Positions 8,337 to 17,355 of a stretch of DNA of 64,000 bases are shown here, in pieces. Position 1 is the first letter of the stretch. Each line of letters opens with the position of its first letter. Below the pieces are notes generated by a model. It saw only the letters and a program-made list of their open reading frames with translations, made no database searches and was not told the DNA's origin. Source of the stretch: Paenibacillus sp. cl123 (lineage in GTDB: Bacteria > Bacillota > Bacilli > Paenibacillales > NBRC-103111); assembly GCF_900101595.1 (NCBI RefSeq), contig NZ_FMYY01000019.1:1-64000 (forward strand). Direction: 5' to 3'. A program made the position numbers and the translations under genes.

Positions 8337-10558
8337 CGCGCCGCCTCCTTCTGCGGCCGGACAGCGGCAAGCGGCTTGGCTGCGGCTATGCGCGGTCCCC
8401 ACTCCAGCAGCCATTCCCATGGCAGGCTTTCGCCGCCGACGATGTAGGGCACATGGTCGTCAGGGGCGAACTCGGGGTCCCGGAGCACCTCATGGAACGT
8501 CTTTTTATATTCATTGATAACCATCGGAATGTAATATTCGCCGATCGGCACCCCGGTCCAGCTATGTTCTCTCGTATCGAAGTAATGCTCCTTGATCAGC
8601 CGGTAATTCTCCTCCGCATGCCGCAGCGCTTGCCGGGCATAGCTGTACAGCCTGCCGGTATCGGGCTGATCCGCATCCCGCTCCTGCAGGAAGCGGTTAA
8701 AGCCGATGCCGGCGGCGATCACTTCCTTCATCCGCAAGGTCATCACCTGCGTCGCTTCGGCGTTCTCCCGCTGGACCTGCGTCAGCTCTCCGGAGCCGAG
8801 GATTGCGTCCAGCTCCTTGAGAGCCTCGGCGGCCGCAATGGCGCTCGACTCGAGGTAAGCGAGCCCCTCCTCGCCTACATATTTGTTCGGCATGAACGGA
8901 AAGGATGGCAGGGAAGGACATATCTGCGTCTCATGAATGCAGGGCAGGATGCGGATCAGCCGCTCGTAACGCTCGCCGTTCGTCCGGCCGTGCAGATGAA
9001 TGGCCGCATGCGCAAGAAATTCGTTGCGCTCCAGCCGCCAGCAGTCCCAGCCATATTGGGCCGTCGCCATAAAAAACAGCTCATGACCGTACCATTCGAA
9101 GCCGTAGCCGTTAATGGCGGCGCAACCGGTATTGACGGCGCCCTGAAATTGGGCGATGTCGTTCCACAGATGCTGAAACGCATAGCTCTGCAACGATTCC
9201 GGGAATGTGTCCGGGATGAGGTATGGAATCCGTCCCAAGCTTGCCGCAAACCCGCTGCCCTCGCAGTTGCGCGACCAGATTCTATCCGGTCCGAACACCC
9301 GCACCCACTTCAAAAACTCGCCGTCGTCATCCTCCAGGCCCGGCGCCCAGAACAGCTTCACCCGCTCCGGCAGCCGGTCCCGCCAGGCGGCAAGACAGGC
9401 TTCGTCCTTCACAATGGGCGGCTCCCGCAGCCAGCGGATGCCGACCAGCGTCTCCGGCTTCAGCACTTGGATATATGCCGCAAGCAGCTCGGCCGTTACG
9501 CTGTGCTTGGCGTCGTTGGGAGACAGGTGGCCGTATTTCCGCCGGCATTCCTCACATTGGCAGAACCACTGCACCTCCTCGCTTTCCTCGAAGACGAGAC
9601 CGTTGAACCCCAGCTCCTCGATCCGCTTGACGCTGGCGATCAGGTAGCGGCGCACATCCTCCCGCGAGGTGCAGAGCGAGTCGTAATTGTTGACATGGCC
9701 GGCGGCGGCCAGCTCCGGCGAAAGCACGCTGCGCCTGTCCGGATGAGCGACGGGATAACCTCCGCTGTAGGAATTCATCCCGATGTAAGCATAGACGGCG
9801 ATCCCCCGCTCGTTCGCATAACGGATCAGCTCCTCCAGAAACGGCTTGCGCAAGTTCGGATGCGTATACGAAACGCCGACCCAGTCGCCGATCTCCGCGG
9901 ACCAGGTGTCTACCGGCAGGTCCCTCAGCACCGTCTCGGGATACTCGGAGAATTCGAATGGCCAAAAGCCGTACATGACGATATTGAGCGCATTGATCTT
10001 GCGTCTGAAGCACCAGTCCACGAACGACTTCCAGCGCTCCCCGTCCCACAACTGGGTGCCGAAGCCGGCCCGGGCAAAGCCCGCATACCAGGTCAGCGTC
10101 GGCGAAATAATCCGGCGGGCGATGTCCGGCCCGTCCGTGATCTCTACGGCCGGGATACCGGCATCCCCGGCTTCTTCGAGCAATTGCAGAAGCGTCGCGA
10201 TGCCATGCAGCGCTCCCTCGCGCTCCAGCGCGCAGACGGTCGCCCCGTCCGGCGCGATCTCCAGCCGGTAAGCCTGAGCCGGGTGAGCCTGCCTGCCTAG
10301 CAGCTCCCTCGTCTCCGCAGACATCGTCTCCCTGCCCCGCAGGGTGATCATGCTCTCATGCGCACCCTCCTCTGCCGGCGCTGTCGCCAGCCCCATCTTC
10401 TCCAGCTCCAGGCGGATGAGGGGGGCTGCCCCTTCGAGAGATGCGTCCGCTTTGAGTCTGACGGACCGTTTGCCGAGCTTTAACGCACCATGCCGCTCTA
10501 CGGCCGATTTGGGGGTAGGCAGCAATACGGGACGCCGCCGATCCTGACTTGCCTGCAT
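8333..10558 (-). CDS. GH20-related glycoside hydrolase
   Basis: 741 residues, no signal peptide, so probably cytoplasmic. Residues ~1-140 match a GH20 domain-2-like zincin fold (PTPKSAVERHGALKL at the start, REGALHGIATLLQLL at the end). A TIM-barrel part follows (FVDWCFRRKINALNIVMYG, YIGMNSYSGGY, FNGLVFEESEEVQW with acidic candidates for catalysis, and a CQCEECRRKYG cysteine motif). The C-terminal ~200 residues are helical. The combination resembles GH20/DUF4838-type hydrolases rather than classical hexosaminidases. Being intracellular and next to an importer, it probably cleaves an imported glycoside. AAGGAG precedes the start. Confidence 0.75.
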   Translation of the reverse strand: MQASQDRRRPVLLPTPKSAVERHGALKLGKRSVRLKADASLEGAAPLIRLELEKMGLATAPAEEGAHESMITLRGRETMSAETRELLGRQAHPAQAYRLEIAPDGATVCALEREGALHGIATLLQLLEEAGDAGIPAVEITDGPDIARRIISPTLTWYAGFARAGFGTQLWDGERWKSFVDWCFRRKINALNIVMYGFWPFEFSEYPETVLRDLPVDTWSAEIGDWVGVSYTHPNLRKPFLEELIRYANERGIAVYAYIGMNSYSGGYPVAHPDRRSVLSPELAAAGHVNNYDSLCTSREDVRRYLIASVKRIEELGFNGLVFEESEEVQWFCQCEECRRKYGHLSPNDAKHSVTAELLAAYIQVLKPETLVGIRWLREPPIVKDEACLAAWRDRLPERVKLFWAPGLEDDDGEFLKWVRVFGPDRIWSRNCEGSGFAASLGRIPYLIPDTFPESLQSYAFQHLWNDIAQFQGAVNTGCAAINGYGFEWYGHELFFMATAQYGWDCWRLERNEFLAHAAIHLHGRTNGERYERLIRILPCIHETQICPSLPSFPFMPNKYVGEEGLAYLESSAIAAAEALKELDAILGSGELTQVQRENAEATQVMTLRMKEVIAAGIGFNRFLQERDADQPDTGRLYSYARQALRHAEENYRLIKEHYFDTREHSWTGVPIGEYYIPMVINEYKKTFHEVLRDPEFAPDDHVPYIVGGESLPWEWLLEWGPRIAAAKPLAAVRPQKEAAR

Positions 10559-10592
10559 CGATATCCGCTCCTTTGACTGAATATTGCGACTC

Positions 10593-11582
10593 TTATTTGT
10601 AGTAATTGCCTACGTTATCCTTATTGACCGGCACATAGTCGACCAGCTCTTTCTTCTGGAACTTCTCGCCCTTGATCAAGCCTACGGCGACCTCTACGGC
10701 CCGCTTGCCCTCGGCCGTCACGTTGTCGAGCACGGTAGCGGCCATCCGGCCTTCCTTCACTGCCTTGAGCGCATCGTTGATTCCGTCGATTCCGACGATG
10801 ATGATATCCTTGCGGCCGGATGCCTCCACGGCTTGCAGAGCGCCCATCGCCATCTCATCGTTCTGGGCGGCGATCGCCTGGATCTGAGGGAAGCGCTGCA
10901 GCCAGTCCTCCGTGATCCTCATCGCTTCGTCCCGGTTCCAGTTGGCGGTCTGCTGGGTCACAAGCTTTACATCCGGATACTTGTCGAACAAAGCCTTCTT
11001 CAATCCCGCCCCCCGGGTAATTTCCGCCGAGTGGCCGATCTGTCCCTGGAGCAGAGCGACGTTGCCTTTGCCGTTCAGCTGCTTGGCCAAAATTTCGCCC
11101 ATCATGATGCCCGACTGCTCGGGGTCGGTGCCTACGAATACGTCATAGTTTTCGTTTTTCGTAAAAGTAATCGCTTCGACAAGCGGGATGCCGGCTTGCT
11201 TCACCTTATCGACCGCCGGGCTTGAGCCGACCATATCGACTGCGTTCAAAATAATCGCATCGACCTTCTGCGAGATCAGATTATCGACCTGATTGAGCTG
11301 CTCCTCGATTTTATCCTGGCTGTCCATCACCAGCAGCTCGACGTTCAGCTCGCCCGCCTTCTGCTTCATGGACTCCACCAGCGACTTGATGAACTCATGA
11401 GAAAGCCCCTGCGCCGCAACGCCTATCCGGTACTTGCCGGCGTTCCCTCCTGCAGCGCCTCCCGAGCCGCCTGCAGCCTCCGGCCCAGACTGGCCTGCTC
11501 CTCCTCCGGTTCCACAACCCGCCAGCAGCACCATCGTCAACGCCAATGAACCCAACCATCTCCAGCTCTTTCTTGTTCCCAT
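10593..11582 (-). CDS. Sugar ABC transporter substrate-binding lipoprotein (RbsB-like)
   Basis: 329 residues. The signal sequence ends in the lipobox LLAGC, with the lipidated Cys at residue 23, followed by a Gly/Ala/Ser-rich linker and a type I periplasmic binding-protein fold (RIGVAAQGLSHEFIKSLVESM, NQVDNLISQKVDAIILNAVD, AQNDEMAMGALQA, VGIDGIND). This is the ribose/galactose-binding family. The start at 11582 is chosen over 11621 because GAAGGGAG sits just upstream of it and the signal peptide begins there. It feeds the permease and ATPase encoded immediately upstream. Confidence 0.93.
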   Translation of the reverse strand: MGTRKSWRWLGSLALTMVLLAGCGTGGGAGQSGPEAAGGSGGAAGGNAGKYRIGVAAQGLSHEFIKSLVESMKQKAGELNVELLVMDSQDKIEEQLNQVDNLISQKVDAIILNAVDMVGSSPAVDKVKQAGIPLVEAITFTKNENYDVFVGTDPEQSGIMMGEILAKQLNGKGNVALLQGQIGHSAEITRGAGLKKALFDKYPDVKLVTQQTANWNRDEAMRITEDWLQRFPQIQAIAAQNDEMAMGALQAVEASGRKDIIIVGIDGINDALKAVKEGRMAATVLDNVTAEGKRAVEVAVGLIKGEKFQKKELVDYVPVNKDNVGNYYK

Positions 11583-11668
11583 CTCTCTTTCTCCCTTCGT
11601 CCGCTTAGTATTGTATAGCATCAGAGCCGGCCGTGCCTGCGCAGGCTCGACTCTGGGCTTGCAGGAGA

Positions 11669-12652
11669 TTACTTGCCCTTGGCCCGCTGATCGAGGATAA
11701 CCGCCCCGGCGATAATGACGCCTTTGATGATCTGCTGCCAGTAGGAAGACACGTCAAGCAGGTTCAAGCCGTTGTTGATGACGCCGATAATAAGGACGCC
11801 TACGATCGTGCCCAGCATGGAGCCTCGGCCGCCGAACAGACTCGTGCCTCCGATGACGACGGCCGCGATCGCATCCAGCTCGTAGCCCATGCCGCTGTTG
11901 GGCTGCCCGGAGCTGATGCGCGAAGCCAGCATCGCGCCGGCCAGACCGGCCAGCAGACCGTTAATGATATACACCCAAATTTTGACCCGGCTGACCCGGA
12001 TGCCGGATATATGAGCCGCATTCTCATTGCCTCCGACCGCATAGATATAACGGCCAAATTTCGTTTTGTACAGAACAATGCTCATCAGCACGGCAACCGC
12101 TACAAACAGAACAACCGGGAAGGGAACCGGTCCTATGTATCCCTGCCCCAGAAATTTAAAGGAAGGAGAGTCGATGACGATGGGGCGGCCGTTCGTATAG
12201 ATCAGGGCGATCCCCCGGCCTATCGTCATCATGGCCAGCGTAGCGACGAAAGGCGCTACATTCAGCTTGGCGCTCATCGTACCGCTGACGCCGCCCAGCA
12301 CCCCGCTGGCCAGCATGCCCGCGAGCAGAGCGACGACGGCAAGATCGGGATTGACATTGACGATGCTGGCTGCGATTACGGCCGATACGGCCATCATGGA
12401 GCCGATGGAGAGATCGATGCCTGCTGTCAGAATGATGAAGGTCATGCCGATCGCCAAAATGCCGTTAATCGATACCTGACGGAGCACATTCATAATATTC
12501 GTGACGGTGAGGAAGGCATCGGAGACTATACTGAGGGCAATGACGGCGAGCAGCAGGATGACAATCAGCCCGTACTTGCGCATCATCCCGGCGGATAAGC
12601 CTGCGCCGTCACGCGAGCCCGCCTTGCGGCCCAAAAGCAGCTCATTAAGCAA
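11669..12652 (-). CDS. Sugar ABC transporter permease (RbsC-like)
   Basis: About 327 residues with some 8-10 membrane segments and the family motifs GILAIGMTFIILTAGIDLSIGS and GGTSLFGGRGS. No ATG is available at the 5' end. A GTG at 12661 abuts the Shine-Dalgarno GGAGG (12662-12666), whereas a TTG at 12652 sits at 9 nt, so TTG is the likelier start. The gene overlaps the ATPase stop (12645) by a few bases, indicating translational coupling. Confidence 0.92.
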   Translation of the reverse strand: MLNELLLGRKAGSRDGAGLSAGMMRKYGLIVILLLAVIALSIVSDAFLTVTNIMNVLRQVSINGILAIGMTFIILTAGIDLSIGSMMAVSAVIAASIVNVNPDLAVVALLAGMLASGVLGGVSGTMSAKLNVAPFVATLAMMTIGRGIALIYTNGRPIVIDSPSFKFLGQGYIGPVPFPVVLFVAVAVLMSIVLYKTKFGRYIYAVGGNENAAHISGIRVSRVKIWVYIINGLLAGLAGAMLASRISSGQPNSGMGYELDAIAAVVIGGTSLFGGRGSMLGTIVGVLIIGVINNGLNLLDVSSYWQQIIKGVIIAGAVILDQRAKGK

Positions 12653-14144
12653 TCCGCCCACCTCCGATCGCGCAGGTCAGAATCTGCTCCTGCGTCGCTT
12701 CATCCCGCTGGAACTCTCCCTTGATTCGTCCTTGCCACATGACCAGTATCCGATCGCTCATCCCGAGCACCTCGGGCAATTCGGATGAAACCATGATAAT
12801 CGCCAACCCCTCTTTCGCCAGACTGGACATTAATTTGTAAATCTCCGCCTTCGCGCCTACGTCGATCCCCCTTGTCGGTTCATCGAGGATAAGCAGCTTC
12901 GGCTTCGTCATCAGCCATTTCGCGATTACGACCTTCTGCTGATTGCCTCCGCTGAGGTTCTGCACCGTCTGCTCCATATCTCTCATCTTGATCCGGATCT
13001 TGCCCGTCATCTCATCCACGCTGCCCGCCTCACCGCTCCCGGAGATGAAAGGACTGCCACCGGAGAACGGCATTCGGGCCAGGGTCATATTCTCGCGGAT
13101 AGACCGGCATAGCACAAGCCCCTGCTCCTTGCGGTCCTCCGTCACCATCGCGATGCCGGATCGGATCGCATCGGCCGGATGCCGGATCTTAACCGGACGG
13201 CCCGCCAGCTTTACTTCGCCGGAATCCAGCCGGTCGATGCCGAATATGGCCCGCATCACCTCGCTGCGTCCTGCGCCCATCAGACCGGCGATACCGACGA
13301 TCTCGCCGGCTCGCACCTGGAAGGAAACATCCTCGAATACGGAGGAGCGCGTCAACCGGTCCGCTTCGAACACGACTGCCCCCGGTGCAACCGCTTCCTT
13401 CGGAAAGATCGCATCCAGCGGACGACCGACCATCATTGAGATAAGACGGCCGGCATCCAGATCGGCGGTTGGCTCAGACCCGACGTATTGGCCGTCGCGC
13501 AGCACGGTTACCCGGTCGGTCATCGCGAAGATTTCCTCCATCCGGTGCGAGATGTAGATGATCGGCACCCCTCTCGACTTCAGACGTTCGATAGTCCGAA
13601 AAAGCGTTTTCACTTCATTATCCGACAATGCCGAGGTAGGCTCATCCATAATAATAAGCTTAGCCTCGTACGACACCGCCTTGATAATCTCCAGCATCTG
13701 CTTCTGCGCCACACTCAGGCTTCCGACGAGCTCCCCCGGCTCCGCCCGGAGGTCGAACTGCTCCAGCAGCTCCCGGGTCTGCCGATGCAGCCGCCTCCGG
13801 TCCAAAAATAGTCCTGCGCGCATCGGCTCCCGGCCCAGGAAGATATTTTCGGCTATCGTCATATCGGGAATCGGACTCAGCTCCTGATGGATCATCGCGA
13901 TGCCCAGAGCCAGCGCCTGCTGAGGGGTATCGATCCGCACCCGCTCTCCCTGGAAGCGGATCTCCCCCTCGTCCGGCTTGACCAGGCCGGTCAATATTTT
14001 CATCAGCGTTGATTTGCCTGCTCCATTTTCGCCCATCAGCGCATGCACCTCGCCCCGCCGAACCCGAAGCGAGACCTCACTTAAAGCTTTCACTCCATGA
14101 AAGGTTTTACTAATTCCCGTCATCTCCAATACCGTGTCCGTCAT
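12645..14144 (-). CDS. Sugar ABC transporter ATP-binding protein (RbsA-like, two ATPase domains)
   Basis: 499 residues with tandem ABC domains. Domain 1 has Walker A GENGAGKST, signature LSVAQKQM and Walker B LIIMDEPTS. Domain 2 has the degenerate A-loop GLMGAGRSE, signature LSGGNQQK and LLILDEPTRG. The degenerate second Walker A is normal for this family. The ATG at 14144 has AGGGG at 8 nt and is preferred to an upstream in-frame GTG at 14153. It energises uptake by the RbsC-like permease. Confidence 0.93.
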   Translation of the reverse strand: MTDTVLEMTGISKTFHGVKALSEVSLRVRRGEVHALMGENGAGKSTLMKILTGLVKPDEGEIRFQGERVRIDTPQQALALGIAMIHQELSPIPDMTIAENIFLGREPMRAGLFLDRRRLHRQTRELLEQFDLRAEPGELVGSLSVAQKQMLEIIKAVSYEAKLIIMDEPTSALSDNEVKTLFRTIERLKSRGVPIIYISHRMEEIFAMTDRVTVLRDGQYVGSEPTADLDAGRLISMMVGRPLDAIFPKEAVAPGAVVFEADRLTRSSVFEDVSFQVRAGEIVGIAGLMGAGRSEVMRAIFGIDRLDSGEVKLAGRPVKIRHPADAIRSGIAMVTEDRKEQGLVLCRSIRENMTLARMPFSGGSPFISGSGEAGSVDEMTGKIRIKMRDMEQTVQNLSGGNQQKVVIAKWLMTKPKLLILDEPTRGIDVGAKAEIYKLMSSLAKEGLAIIMVSSELPEVLGMSDRILVMWQGRIKGEFQRDEATQEQILTCAIGGGRIA

Positions 14145-14187
14145 TCGCACCACCCCTTAGTCCGAATTGTTCAACCTCGGCAGCCCC

Positions 14188-14889
14188 TTAGAACCAGAGC
14201 GCTTCCCCATCCTCCCAATGCTTATCCTCGTCCAGCTCGATGAACTCCCGATATGAGCGGTAAATATGCTTGCGCATCACCTTCTCCGCGTGATCGGGAT
14301 TACGCTGCTTCAGCGCCTCGATCAGTTCCAGATGCTGCTCCACCTCCTTCTCCTTGGTCGACTCCGAGCCGAGTATCCGGTTGACCAGCGAGATCTGGAA
14401 GGAAATCGACTCATACGTATGGATCAAACGCGCATGGGCGGACAAGCGGATAATCGACTGATGGATGAACAAGGAGTCTTTCAATAGCGACGCGATCGAA
14501 TCGTCCTTCAGCTTCTCTTTCATCTGCAGATAGAACCGCTCCAGCTCCTCTATCGCCTCCTGCGGAGCGATCTGGGTTGCGATTCGGATCGCCAACCCTT
14601 CGATAGCGGCTCTCAGTGAGTAAATTTCGTACACATCGCTGCGCTGCAGCTCGTTGACGACAGGGCCTTTGTTGGGCACGATCGTGACCACGCCCTCGCC
14701 CGACAGGATATGCATCGCTTCGCGCACGGGCGTCTGGCTGATGCCGAGCTCACGGGCGAATTTCGTCTCGACGATGCGATCCCCCGGATTCAGCTCTCCA
14801 CTCAGAATCAACCCCTTGAAATATTCCACCAGATCGTGACTGATATTTTGTTTATCCATAAAGGATAGCTTGGTCGTTATGTCCTTCAT
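14188..14889 (-). CDS. GntR-family regulator with FCD ligand-binding domain
   Basis: 233 residues. The N-terminal winged helix-turn-helix is clear (GELNPGDRIVETKFARELGISQTPVREAM), followed by a helical FCD domain (SDVYEIYSLRAAIEGLAIRIA). FCD-type GntR proteins usually repress catabolic operons for sugar acids, hexuronates or amino acids and are released by the substrate or an intermediate. As the first gene of the minus-strand run, it probably controls itself and the eleven genes downstream. GAGGG precedes the start. Confidence 0.92.
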   Translation of the reverse strand: MKDITTKLSFMDKQNISHDLVEYFKGLILSGELNPGDRIVETKFARELGISQTPVREAMHILSGEGVVTIVPNKGPVVNELQRSDVYEIYSLRAAIEGLAIRIATQIAPQEAIEELERFYLQMKEKLKDDSIASLLKDSLFIHQSIIRLSAHARLIHTYESISFQISLVNRILGSESTKEKEVEQHLELIEALKQRNPDHAEKVMRKHIYRSYREFIELDEDKHWEDGEALWF

Positions 14890-15419
14890 TGTTCAAATCC
14901 CTCTTTTCTTCCGATTGCTTCTCATTTTATACAGTGATCGCTGGCAGGTCTCGGCGCTGTTCGCAGGAACCGGCCGCCTCTTGACCTTCGCGACTCTCCC
15001 GTTAAGTTCCAAGTCCAGGTCCAAGTCCAAGGACCTCCTGCAGCTTATACAAGGCCGGTTAGGTCTGCATTTAGGGCATGCATTGATGTCAACTTATATG
15101 ACGTGTTGTCTTTATATAATATATATTATATATAATATATAATTTTGGCAAGAGGATTTTTATTGTTTTGGGGAGGTCCTTGTATCCGGCGTCTCGCGTT
15201 ATGCCATAGGGGGTCGTAACCGGTAAGCAGCAGAAAAAACCAGCCCACCGCCAAAGCGGGACTGGTTCTGTTCGTCCTAACCTCGAAATCATCCGGCCGC
15301 GGCCTGGAGTGGCTTGCGGCTGATAAACTCAGGCAATAGGTGCAGGAAAGAAAACAAGTATACAACTGCCGAAATTCATGATAAGCTCTCTACTAAAAAT
15401 TCTGAAGGAGTGGATGGAA
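14890..15419. promoter_or_regulatory. Divergent intergenic region with candidate gntR operator and AT-rich palindrome
   Basis: A TATAAA box on the minus strand (14926-14931) could serve gntR, though no good -35 is seen. Further upstream GAC-N5-GTC (15100-15110) lies within alternating TATA flanks. It is followed directly by a perfect 18-base TA-only palindrome (15114-15131) inside a 32-base A/T-only run, striking in this GC-rich sequence. FCD regulators bind short inverted repeats, so the GAC/GTC site is a candidate operator, but its distance from the gene (over 200 bp) weakens the case. Confidence 0.3.
15234..15267 (-). terminator. Intrinsic terminator-like hairpin (minus strand)
   Basis: AACCAG...CTGGTT arms enclosing a CCGC/GCGG inner stem are followed on the minus strand by six T residues. 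No minus-strand gene lies upstream of it within the intergenic region, so it may attenuate a long leader, insulate the DinB promoter, or be a relic. Confidence 0.45.
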
Positions 15420-15917
15420 ATGGATCATTTTCTATTTAGACAACTGGACTTTGTGCGCAGTCAGACGTTGAAATGGATGGACGGCCTAACGGAGGAGGCC
15501 GCGGATAAAATTCCGGAGGGGTTCCGCAATAATATCCGCTGGCACTTCGGCCATGTTTATGTGGTGCTAGAAAGGTATTGCTTCCAATATTCGGGGCTGC
15601 CGCTGCATCTGCCCCCCGGGTTCAAGGAGCGGTTCGAGTTCGGAACCTCGCCTTTGACCTTGCCCGCTTCCATAACGGCTCCCGTTCCTACTCTGGAAGA
15701 ACTGAGGGTTCTGCTGCAGGGACAGCCCGGGCGAATCCGCGAGGCTTTGTCGCACCGCATGCCGGAGAAAGCCGCCCAGCCTTATACGACCTCGGCCGGG
15801 ATGCTGCTGGAGACGCCTGAACAATTTGTCAGCTTCAATTTATTCCATGAAGGCATGCATCTGAGCGTCATTAAGCTCTATACCTCGCTGCTGCGTGCTC
15901 CCGGCGCAGGACATTAG
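15420..15917 (+). CDS. DinB/YfiT-family four-helix protein
   Basis: 165 residues. MDHFLFRQLDFVRSQTLKWMDGL, WHFGHVYVVLERYC and FHEGMHLSVIKLY carry the three His residues of the DinB metal site (HxxH-type in the second helix, and HEGMH). Family members are metal-dependent thiol-transferases or stress proteins, and the exact role is unknown. Of the possible starts, the ATG at 15420 lies 9 nt after AAGGAG (15405-15410), while 15414 is too close. Confidence 0.85.
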   Translation: MDHFLFRQLDFVRSQTLKWMDGLTEEAADKIPEGFRNNIRWHFGHVYVVLERYCFQYSGLPLHLPPGFKERFEFGTSPLTLPASITAPVPTLEELRVLLQGQPGRIREALSHRMPEKAAQPYTTSAGMLLETPEQFVSFNLFHEGMHLSVIKLYTSLLRAPGAGH

Positions 15918-15981
15918 CTGCTGGCCGCGGCGTCCGTTACGGGCGTGCAGCGCCGGGAACGGACGTCAGTCCAAGCAGAAA

Positions 15982-16332
15982 TTAGCGGTGGGCCAGTATA
16001 TTGACCAGCTTGCCGAGCGGGTCGCGGACATAAAACCGCCGCACGCCCCATGGCTCGTCAACCGGCCCGTATTCGACGGGGAATCCGGCTGCCCGCATGC
16101 GTGCGTAGGCAGCCTCCACATCATCGACTTCGATCGACAGATCGGGCACCGGCGTGCCTGACCCTCCTTCCGAAGCGACGCTGAGCTGTACGCTCATCTT
16201 CGCCTCCGAGCCATACGTGGCAATCCAGCCGTGATCCATCAGCAGGTCGAGACCAAGCGCATCCCGATAAAATCTCTCGGCCTCCGCTATATTCGCCGAA
16301 GCGATATTGGCGACGATCCTTTTAACCTTCAT
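15982..16332 (-). CDS. VOC-family (glyoxalase-like) protein
   Basis: 116 residues. It opens VKRIVANIASANIAEAERFYRDALGLDLL and ends VRRFYVRDPLGKLVNILAHR, the paired beta-alpha-beta modules of the VOC fold. It lies 46 nt downstream of the thioredoxin-reductase-like gene and follows a GGAGGAG site. The ORF is open far upstream of 16332, but the site and the fold both begin there. It is third in the Rrf2-led operon, where a role in detoxifying a reactive electrophile is plausible but not shown. Confidence 0.87.
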   Translation of the reverse strand: MKVKRIVANIASANIAEAERFYRDALGLDLLMDHGWIATYGSEAKMSVQLSVASEGGSGTPVPDLSIEVDDVEAAYARMRAAGFPVEYGPVDEPWGVRRFYVRDPLGKLVNILAHR

Positions 16333-16378
16333 ATGAAATACTCCTCCCCGGCTTCCGCCCCTAGTCTGAGCTTCCGAC

Positions 16379-17305
16379 CTACGCCCGGCTCGCCCACGCT
16401 TCTGCCAGCAGCTCGCTGTTGATGGCCGCCCCAGCCAGCGATCCCATCGAAGCGGCCGCGATAGCCTGATACATCTCCGTCGCCGCATCTCCGGCACTGT
16501 AGACGCCGGGCACATTCGTTTTGCCGAGAACGTCGGCAGCGACTGTTCCCGTCTCCGTCATCCGGCAGCCAAGCGCCTGCGGCAGCATGGACCCTGCGGC
16601 AAGATTCGGCGAGAAAAAGATGCCCCGGCATGAGAGATGCGTCCCGTCCTCCAGCACAACCCGCTCCACAATGCCTTCCTTCGATTCAATGCGCCGGATA
16701 GGCGCCCGATAGACCGGAACCTGATGCCGCTCCAAGTCTTCGCGCTGTTCATCCGTCAACTCGTCTGGGCCGTTCGTGCAAAGCTGATACCGGCTGCTCC
16801 AGCCGGCAATGGTTTGAGCCAGATGGAACGCCCGCGCGCCCTTGGCGATCAGCACGAGCGGCTGGTCCCGCAGCTCCCAGCCGTCGCAATAGGGGCAGAC
16901 GAAGGCGCTGCTGCCATAGACGTCGGCCAAGCCTTCGATCTCGACAGGAAGGTCCTTTTTCCCTACAGCAAAAAGCAGCTTGCGACAAGTCACGATGTTC
17001 CCCTGGGCTGTCGTGATCTGAAATCGCCCGTCTGCCCCCTCTACCGAAACAGCCGCCTCGTCGATGAATTGAACAGAAGGATACGACCGGATCTGCTCTC
17101 TTGCAACACGCCGGAATTCATCCGGACGGATGCCGTCTCTGGTCAGAAATCCGTGAGTTTCGTGTGTAACTCTGTTGCGCGGCCGGCCTTCGTCTATGAC
17201 GACGACGCTTTTCCGGGCCCGCCCCAGTACAAGAGCGGCGTTTAAGCCTGCCGGTCCGCCTCCGATAATGCCTACATCGATGAGCTGCTCCATTTGAATC
17301 CCCAT
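16379..17305 (-). CDS. FAD/NAD(P)-dependent thioredoxin-reductase-like oxidoreductase
   Basis: 308 residues, class II pyridine nucleotide-disulfide oxidoreductase fold. The FAD motif is VGIIGGGPAGLNAAL (11-25). The redox pair CPYC is at 137-140 (VCPYCDGWEL). The NADP domain is interrupted by a poor GxGxxG, and the C-terminal motif GVYSAGDAA binds FAD. Compared with true TrxB, the surroundings of the CPYC site and the Rrf2 partner suggest a specialised disulfide or flavin reductase. GGGAGGT lies 7 nt before the ATG. Confidence 0.88.
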   Translation of the reverse strand: MGIQMEQLIDVGIIGGGPAGLNAALVLGRARKSVVVIDEGRPRNRVTHETHGFLTRDGIRPDEFRRVAREQIRSYPSVQFIDEAAVSVEGADGRFQITTAQGNIVTCRKLLFAVGKKDLPVEIEGLADVYGSSAFVCPYCDGWELRDQPLVLIAKGARAFHLAQTIAGWSSRYQLCTNGPDELTDEQREDLERHQVPVYRAPIRRIESKEGIVERVVLEDGTHLSCRGIFFSPNLAAGSMLPQALGCRMTETGTVAADVLGKTNVPGVYSAGDAATEMYQAIAAASMGSLAGAAINSELLAEAWASRA

Positions 17306-17321
17306 TTCAATTACCTCCCGG

Positions 17322-17340
17322 ATCTATAATATCCATAATT
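17322..17340 (-). promoter_or_regulatory. Candidate Rrf2 operator upstream of the reductase gene
   Basis: On the minus strand this stretch reads AATTATGGATATTATAGAT, sharing TATGGATA with the repeats in the rrf2-like promoter (17880-17932). The shared motif suggests a second binding site in the 50-bp spacer. Confidence 0.4.
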
Positions 17341-17355
17341 GGCGTGCAAAAAAGC

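Noticed and set aside
16379..17305. Housekeeping thioredoxin reductase (trxB)
   Set aside because: The CPYC motif and Rrf2-led operon differ from usual trxB contexts, so only a TrxR-like oxidoreductase is claimed.
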